Assembly (NCBI GenBank): GCA_027073945.1
Contig: JALTEL010000297.1
Location: 1 to 8,196 of the forward strand
Length of the DNA: 8,196 nt
Direction of reading: 5' to 3'
Source of the DNA: Caldifarciminota bacterium
GTDB lineage: Bacteria; WOR-3; Hydrothermia; UBA1063; CAJXJZ01
Positions 5,915 through 8,196 of this stretch are shown here, in pieces (the stretch's first letter is position 1; every line of letters starts with the position of its first letter). The translations under genes were made by a program, and so were the position numbers. Below the pieces are notes generated by a model. The model did no database searches and had not been told where the DNA came from. It saw nothing but the letters and a program-made list of their open reading frames with translations.

Positions 5915-6232
5915 ATGGAAACGGGAAAGCCGGCATATCGTTCGGCTGATGAAATCATCGAATTTTTAAAAAAACATAAAAAAATGACATACCAGAAATA
6001 TGGGGTAGTCAAAATTGGTATTTTCGGAAGTCGTGTAAAAAGAAAAGAGGTGAAAGAAAGCGATCTTGATGTGCTGATTGAAATGAGGAACGATAAAAAG
6101 AATCTCCATAACTTCCTTGAATTCAGAAGATTCCTTGAGAAAAACCTTGGTTTGCGAGTTGATCTTGGGACGGAAAGCGCTCTTAAACCTATGGTAAGAG
6201 AATCTATCAAGGATGAACTTATCTATGTCTGA
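5915..6232 (+). CDS. mntA: MntA-type minimal nucleotidyltransferase antitoxin
   Basis: Starting at ATG 5915 gives 105 residues. GGGG at 5903-5906 is a reasonable ribosome binding site; a TTG at 5846 would add 23 residues of low-complexity hydrophobic sequence and is rejected. The nucleotidyltransferase motif is GIFGSR followed by SDLDVLIE: G38-S39, ten residues, D50-x-D52, exactly the GSX10DXD pattern of MntA, with D83 in LRVDL as the third metal ligand. In characterised MntA-HepT systems this enzyme transfers AMP groups to a tyrosine next to the HEPN active site and so inactivates the RNase toxin. The 3' end overlaps the hepT start by 8 bases. The catalytic set is complete, so the antitoxin appears functional even though the toxin gene is broken. 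Confidence 0.92.
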   Translation: METGKPAYRSADEIIEFLKKHKKMTYQKYGVVKIGIFGSRVKRKEVKESDLDVLIEMRNDKKNLHNFLEFRRFLEKNLGLRVDLGTESALKPMVRESIKDELIYV

Positions 6233-6568
6233 TAGAAGGGCAAGACTTTATCTGCATGACATCCTGGATTCAGGAAAGGCGATTGAGGAATATACAAAAG
6301 ATTTTTCTTACGAGCAGTTTGTAAAGGATAGAAAAACTGTTTCAGCAACATTGAGAGAGTTCGAAATAATAGGTGAAGAATTGGGAAGCTTCCAGATTCT
6401 CTCAAAAAACAATATCCAGAAGTTTATTGGCAAGACATAAAAGACTTTAGGAATTTACTCATTCATGAATATTTCGGAGTAGATCTTGAAATAGTCTGGA
6501 AAATAGTAAAAGAGGACTTGCCTTTATTAATCAATGTAGTTTCCAAAATACTCGATAACGAAAAATAA
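6225..6568 (+). pseudogene. hepT: HepT HEPN-domain RNase toxin (DUF86), frameshifted
   Basis: From ATG 6225 the first half reads as a HEPN/DUF86 protein (YLHDILDSGKAIEEYTKDF, then LREFEIIGE) and then hits a TAA at 6438-6440. The rest of the domain continues one base back in another frame: KLPDSLKKQYPEVYWQDIK, then DFRNLLIHEYFGVDLEIVWK, to the TAA at 6566-6568. Adding one base near 6378 (GAAGAATTG to GAAGCAATTG) restores an uninterrupted protein of about 114 residues, the usual HepT size. The out-of-frame half carries the catalytic RNLLIHEY, an RX4HXY motif whose tyrosine is the AMPylation target of MntA. If the deletion is real, only an inactive N-terminal fragment is made, unless a -1 slip occurs at A-AAA-AAC (6404-6410). 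ATG 6213 is an alternative start but has AAGGA too close to it. Confidence 0.9.
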
Positions 6569-6814
6569 TGGAGCTGTTCAGCCCTTTTCTCCAAGAATTT
6601 GACAAATCTCTCTTAAAGCTTCACCCGCAGATTCCAAATAACCAAGTTCAAGGTTAAGAAGTTCAACGTTTTAATCCAAGAAGAAAAATGAAGATAGAAA
6701 AATTCGAAGGCATTAAGTCCAAGGAGGGGGCAACTTTCCCGCGAATTAACACACATCACTGATCACACGGTTTCCTCAGTCCTCAGCCCTATGTTTTCGT
6801 CCTCAGTTCCCGTT
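6569..6814. other. Intergenic region with possible gene debris
   Basis: No intact gene. ATG 6688 opens a 24-codon frame, MKIEKFEGIK, that resembles the N-terminus of four-helix-bundle proteins (MKINRFEELE in the intact gene at 7042) before degenerating and stopping. Repeated CCTCAGT near 6774-6808 forms a small degenerate direct-repeat cluster just before the duplicated ATPase tail. Confidence 0.45.
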
Positions 6815-6949
6815 CAGAGATTAAGCGGATTGGAGTATTTTCTAAAAAAGTATCCTGATTCCAGGGGATTTGTCGTGACCCTGGAAAACAAGGCAAAATC
6901 ATCCAGAATTCCTATCCTCTATCCTTGGGAGATTGGGAAAGTGATGTAA
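6815..6949 (+). pseudogene. Duplicated 3' fragment of the second ATPase gene
   Basis: Positions 6815-6936 repeat 4549-4670 without a mismatch. In frame it encodes the last part of the DUF4143 domain (QRLSGLEYFLKKYPDSRGFV to YPWEIGKV) and ends in ATG-TAA rather than the ATA-AGG-GAT-TAA of the parent. There is no ATPase part, no start codon and no ribosome binding site, so it is not expected to be translated. The 5' breakpoint is sharp at 6815. The 3' end joins 9-bp repeats through GTGAT, a pentamer that occurs in the parent at both 4675-4679 and 4749-4753. Confidence 0.95.
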
Positions 6950-6950
6950 T

Positions 6951-7004
6951 TTCGCTAATTTCGTTTGTTCGGTTTCTTCCGTTTCTATCGTTGATTTAGT
7001 TGAT
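6951..7004 (+). repeat. 9-bp periodic minisatellite (TTCGTTTGT-type), copy B
   Basis: Six 9-mers, TTCGCTAAT, TTCGTTTGT, TCGGTTTCT, TCCGTTTCT, ATCGTTGAT and TTAGTTGAT, match 4759-4812 unit for unit with a few base changes. It is less conserved between copies than the adjoining 122-bp duplicate. Confidence 0.85.
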
Positions 7005-7041
7005 TAATTTTACCCCCCATTTGTTTGATTAGAGCGGCATA

Positions 7042-7440
7042 GTGAAAATTAATCGTTTTGAGGAACTGGAATGTTGGCAAGAAGCAAGAAAGTTGGCAAA
7101 CCTCGTGTATGGTATAACGACAGATGGGAAGTTTTCGAGAGATTTCCGTCTTTCAGGTCAGATTCAGGCCGCGTCTGTTTCAGTGATGGCAAACATATCA
7201 GAGGGATTCGTAAGACGATCTGGCAAAGAATTTGTTCAATTTCTATTTATTGCCATGGCTTCAGCGGCGGAAGTCCAAAGTCACTTGTATATTGCGTTGG
7301 ACCTGAAATATATAACCCCTGAACAGTTTGAGGAAATATATGATCAGGCACAAAAAACAAGCATGATAATTTCAGGGCTGATAAAATATCTCCGAACCAA
7401 TCAAACGAGACAAACGAAACAAACCAGACAAACGGAATGA
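7042..7440 (+). CDS. Four-helix-bundle protein (S23 / rRNA intervening-sequence family)
   Basis: The 132-residue product begins with GTG at 7042 and shows the family pattern: INRFEELECWQEARKLANLV (helix 1), SGQIQAASVSVMANISEGF (helix 2), then EFVQFLFIAMASAAEVQSHL (helix 3) and a fourth helix to about residue 118 (GLIKYLRT). The family was first described from proteins encoded in 23S rRNA intervening sequences; its function is unclear, and the DGR accessory protein Avd is a distant structural relative. The last 14 residues (TNQTRQTKQTRQTE) are encoded by the 9-bp minisatellite and fall outside the fold; the stop codon itself arises from a variant repeat unit. There is no strong ribosome binding site. 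The tail is likely disordered. Confidence 0.88.
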   Translation: MKINRFEELECWQEARKLANLVYGITTDGKFSRDFRLSGQIQAASVSVMANISEGFVRRSGKEFVQFLFIAMASAAEVQSHLYIALDLKYITPEQFEEIYDQAQKTSMIISGLIKYLRTNQTRQTKQTRQTE

Positions 7441-7533
7441 ACGAAACAAACGAGGCAAACGAAACAAACGAGACAAACCAGACAAACCAGACAAACCAGA
7501 CAAACCAGACAAACCAGACAAACCAGACAAACA
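7402..7533 (+). repeat. 9-bp tandem array, 14 units plus a partial unit (CAAACCAGA-type)
   Basis: Fourteen 9-bp units run from 7402 to 7527. Units 1-8 vary (CAAACGAGA, CAAACGAAA, CAAACCAGA, CAAACGGAA, TGAACGAAA, CAAACGAGG, CAAACGAAA, CAAACGAGA) and units 9-14 are six identical CAAACCAGA. A final partial unit, CAAACA, runs into the ATG of the ABC gene. The six identical units suggest recent expansion by slippage. The array encodes the tail of the upstream protein and supplies the entire leader of the downstream gene. Confidence 0.97.
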
Positions 7534-8196
7534 ATGTCCAACCTCGCCATTCGTGTTGAAAACCTATCCAAACGCTACCGCATTGGGGTGGAGGAAAAGC
7601 CCGCGCAAAACCCCTGGCAAGTCGCGCGGTCACTCGCTTCTTCTCCGTTCAAATACCTGGGGCGAATGCTCCGGCCGCCGACGGAAGAGGAAACCATCTG
7701 GGCGCTGAAGGATGTCTCTTTCGAAGTAAAAAAAGGGGAGGTGGTGGGTATCATCGGCCGCAACGGGGCGGGCAAGTCCACACTGCTCAAAATCCTCTCC
7801 CGCATCACGGAGCCGACGGAAGGCCGGGTTGAAATGTATGGGCGCGTGGGATCACTTCTCGAAGTTGGGACAGGGTTTCACTCAGAATTAACGGGTCGAG
7901 AAAACATCTACCTCAATGGCGCCATCCTGGGGATGAAGAAACGGGAAATCGACCGCAAGTTTGATGAAATTGTTGCCTTCGCCGGCGTAGAAAAATTCAT
8001 TGACACCCCAGTCAAGCGCTACTCCAGCGGCATGTATGTGCGCCTAGCCTTCGCAGTCGCCGCGCACCTGGAAACGGAAATCCTCCTCGTTGACGAAGTC
8101 CTCGCCGTTGGCGATGCCGAGTTCCAGAAAAAATGCTTGGGCAAGATGGGCGACGTAGCCAAAGAAGGCCGAACGGTGCTGTTTGTGAGTCATAAT
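7534..8196 (+). CDS. ABC transporter ATP-binding protein for polysaccharide export (Wzt/TagH type), 3' truncated by window
   Basis: The first 221 residues are present and the frame is open at the window end. Motifs are complete and in order: Walker A GRNGAGKST (75-83), the Q-loop region around VGTGF (111-115), signature YSSGM (163-167), Walker B ILLVDE (183-188) and the H-loop SHN (219-221). The long insert between the first strand and WALKDVSF and the LTGRENIYLNG block are typical of ATPases that export O-antigen or other cell-surface polysaccharide together with a Wzm-like permease. The protein would sit at the inner face of the cytoplasmic membrane. Base composition is clearly richer in G+C than the preceding genes, so this may mark the edge of the chromosomal backbone. 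No ribosome binding site precedes the ATG; only the 9-bp array does. A carbohydrate-binding C-terminal domain may follow but is not in view. Confidence 0.93.
   Translation, partial: MSNLAIRVENLSKRYRIGVEEKPAQNPWQVARSLASSPFKYLGRMLRPPTEEETIWALKDVSFEVKKGEVVGIIGRNGAGKSTLLKILSRITEPTEGRVEMYGRVGSLLEVGTGFHSELTGRENIYLNGAILGMKKREIDRKFDEIVAFAGVEKFIDTPVKRYSSGMYVRLAFAVAAHLETEILLVDEVLAVGDAEFQKKCLGKMGDVAKEGRTVLFVSHN

Noticed and set aside
5560..6210. Minus-strand 216-residue open frame opposite mntA
   Set aside because: It is antisense to a well-supported nucleotidyltransferase and is low-complexity Phe/Ser/Leu from purine-rich DNA. It has no recognisable domain.
6575..6675. Minus-strand peptide-like stretch (ELLNLELGYLESAGEALREI) between hepT and the duplicated fragment
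   Set aside because: It is short, lacks a start signal and overlaps AACTT/TTAACC-type repeat sequence. No family could be recognised.
7071..7322. Second plus-strand open frame inside the four-helix-bundle gene
   Set aside because: It is an out-of-frame shadow of 7042-7440 with no domain and no ribosome binding site.
4549..7440. Diversity-generating retroelement: repeat at the 3' end of a gene (VR-like), matching copy (TR-like) and an Avd-like four-helix-bundle gene
   Set aside because: The 122-bp pair shows no adenine-directed differences; it is identical, with one A/G change just outside. The target is a DUF4143 tail rather than a C-type lectin fold, and no reverse transcriptase is present; the next gene is an ABC ATPase.
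7402..7533. CRISPR-like array
   Set aside because: The units are 9 bp and directly adjacent with no spacers. It is a minisatellite.
7247..7633. Minus-strand 128-residue open frame rich in Phe-Val-Trp repeats
   Set aside because: It is the reverse reading of the 9-bp array and the four-helix-bundle and ABC genes, with no translation signals.

Overview
The window looks like an accessory region from an uncultivated anaerobic-type bacterium. The genes are of moderate G+C, with many small selfish or defence-like modules separated by AT-rich spacers full of 8- to 9-bp periodic minisatellites. Such spacers and four-helix-bundle (S23-like) genes recall Desulfobacterota, Nitrospirota and related environmental genomes, but nothing here fixes the taxon. 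All supported genes are on the + strand.

Layout. Positions 72-194 hold a C-terminal remnant of a four-helix-bundle protein. 305-1483 is an AAA ATPase with a DUF4143 tail. 1611-2215 is a VapBC toxin-antitoxin pair with a clear promoter, operator and ribosome binding site. 2299-2770 is a pair of small conserved-type proteins, one basic and one acidic. 2771-3432 is repeat-filled spacer. 3433-4689 is a second, divergent AAA/DUF4143 ATPase. 4690-5131 is spacer ending in a palindromic operator. 5132-5600 is a ribbon-helix-helix antitoxin and RelE/ParE toxin pair. 5915-6568 is an MntA-HepT (nucleotidyltransferase-HEPN) pair whose HEPN gene is frameshifted. 6569-7041 is spacer containing an exact 122-bp copy of the 3' end of the second ATPase gene. 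7042-7440 is an intact four-helix-bundle gene ending inside a 9-bp tandem array. 7534-8196 is the start of a GC-richer polysaccharide-export ABC ATPase (Wzt/TagH type) that runs off the window.

The window therefore carries three recognisable toxin-antitoxin systems (VapBC, RHH-RelE, MntA-HepT), two DUF4143 ATPases of unknown role and one uncharacterised two-gene pair. The modules have their own control signals and are bounded by dispersed repeats, which fits a mosaic built by repeat-mediated shuffling next to a surface-polysaccharide locus. The most notable observations are: (1) the hepT frameshift, with a canonical A-AAA-AAC slippery heptamer in the correct register to rescue the catalytic RX4HXY motif; (2) the perfect 122-bp duplication of an ATPase tail beside the four-helix-bundle gene; (3) a perfect 21-bp inverted repeat enclosing the VapBC and small-pair cassette; (4) a minisatellite that encodes the four-helix-bundle C-terminus and stays in frame up to the ABC start codon. 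No wholly new system can be demonstrated from this sequence alone.
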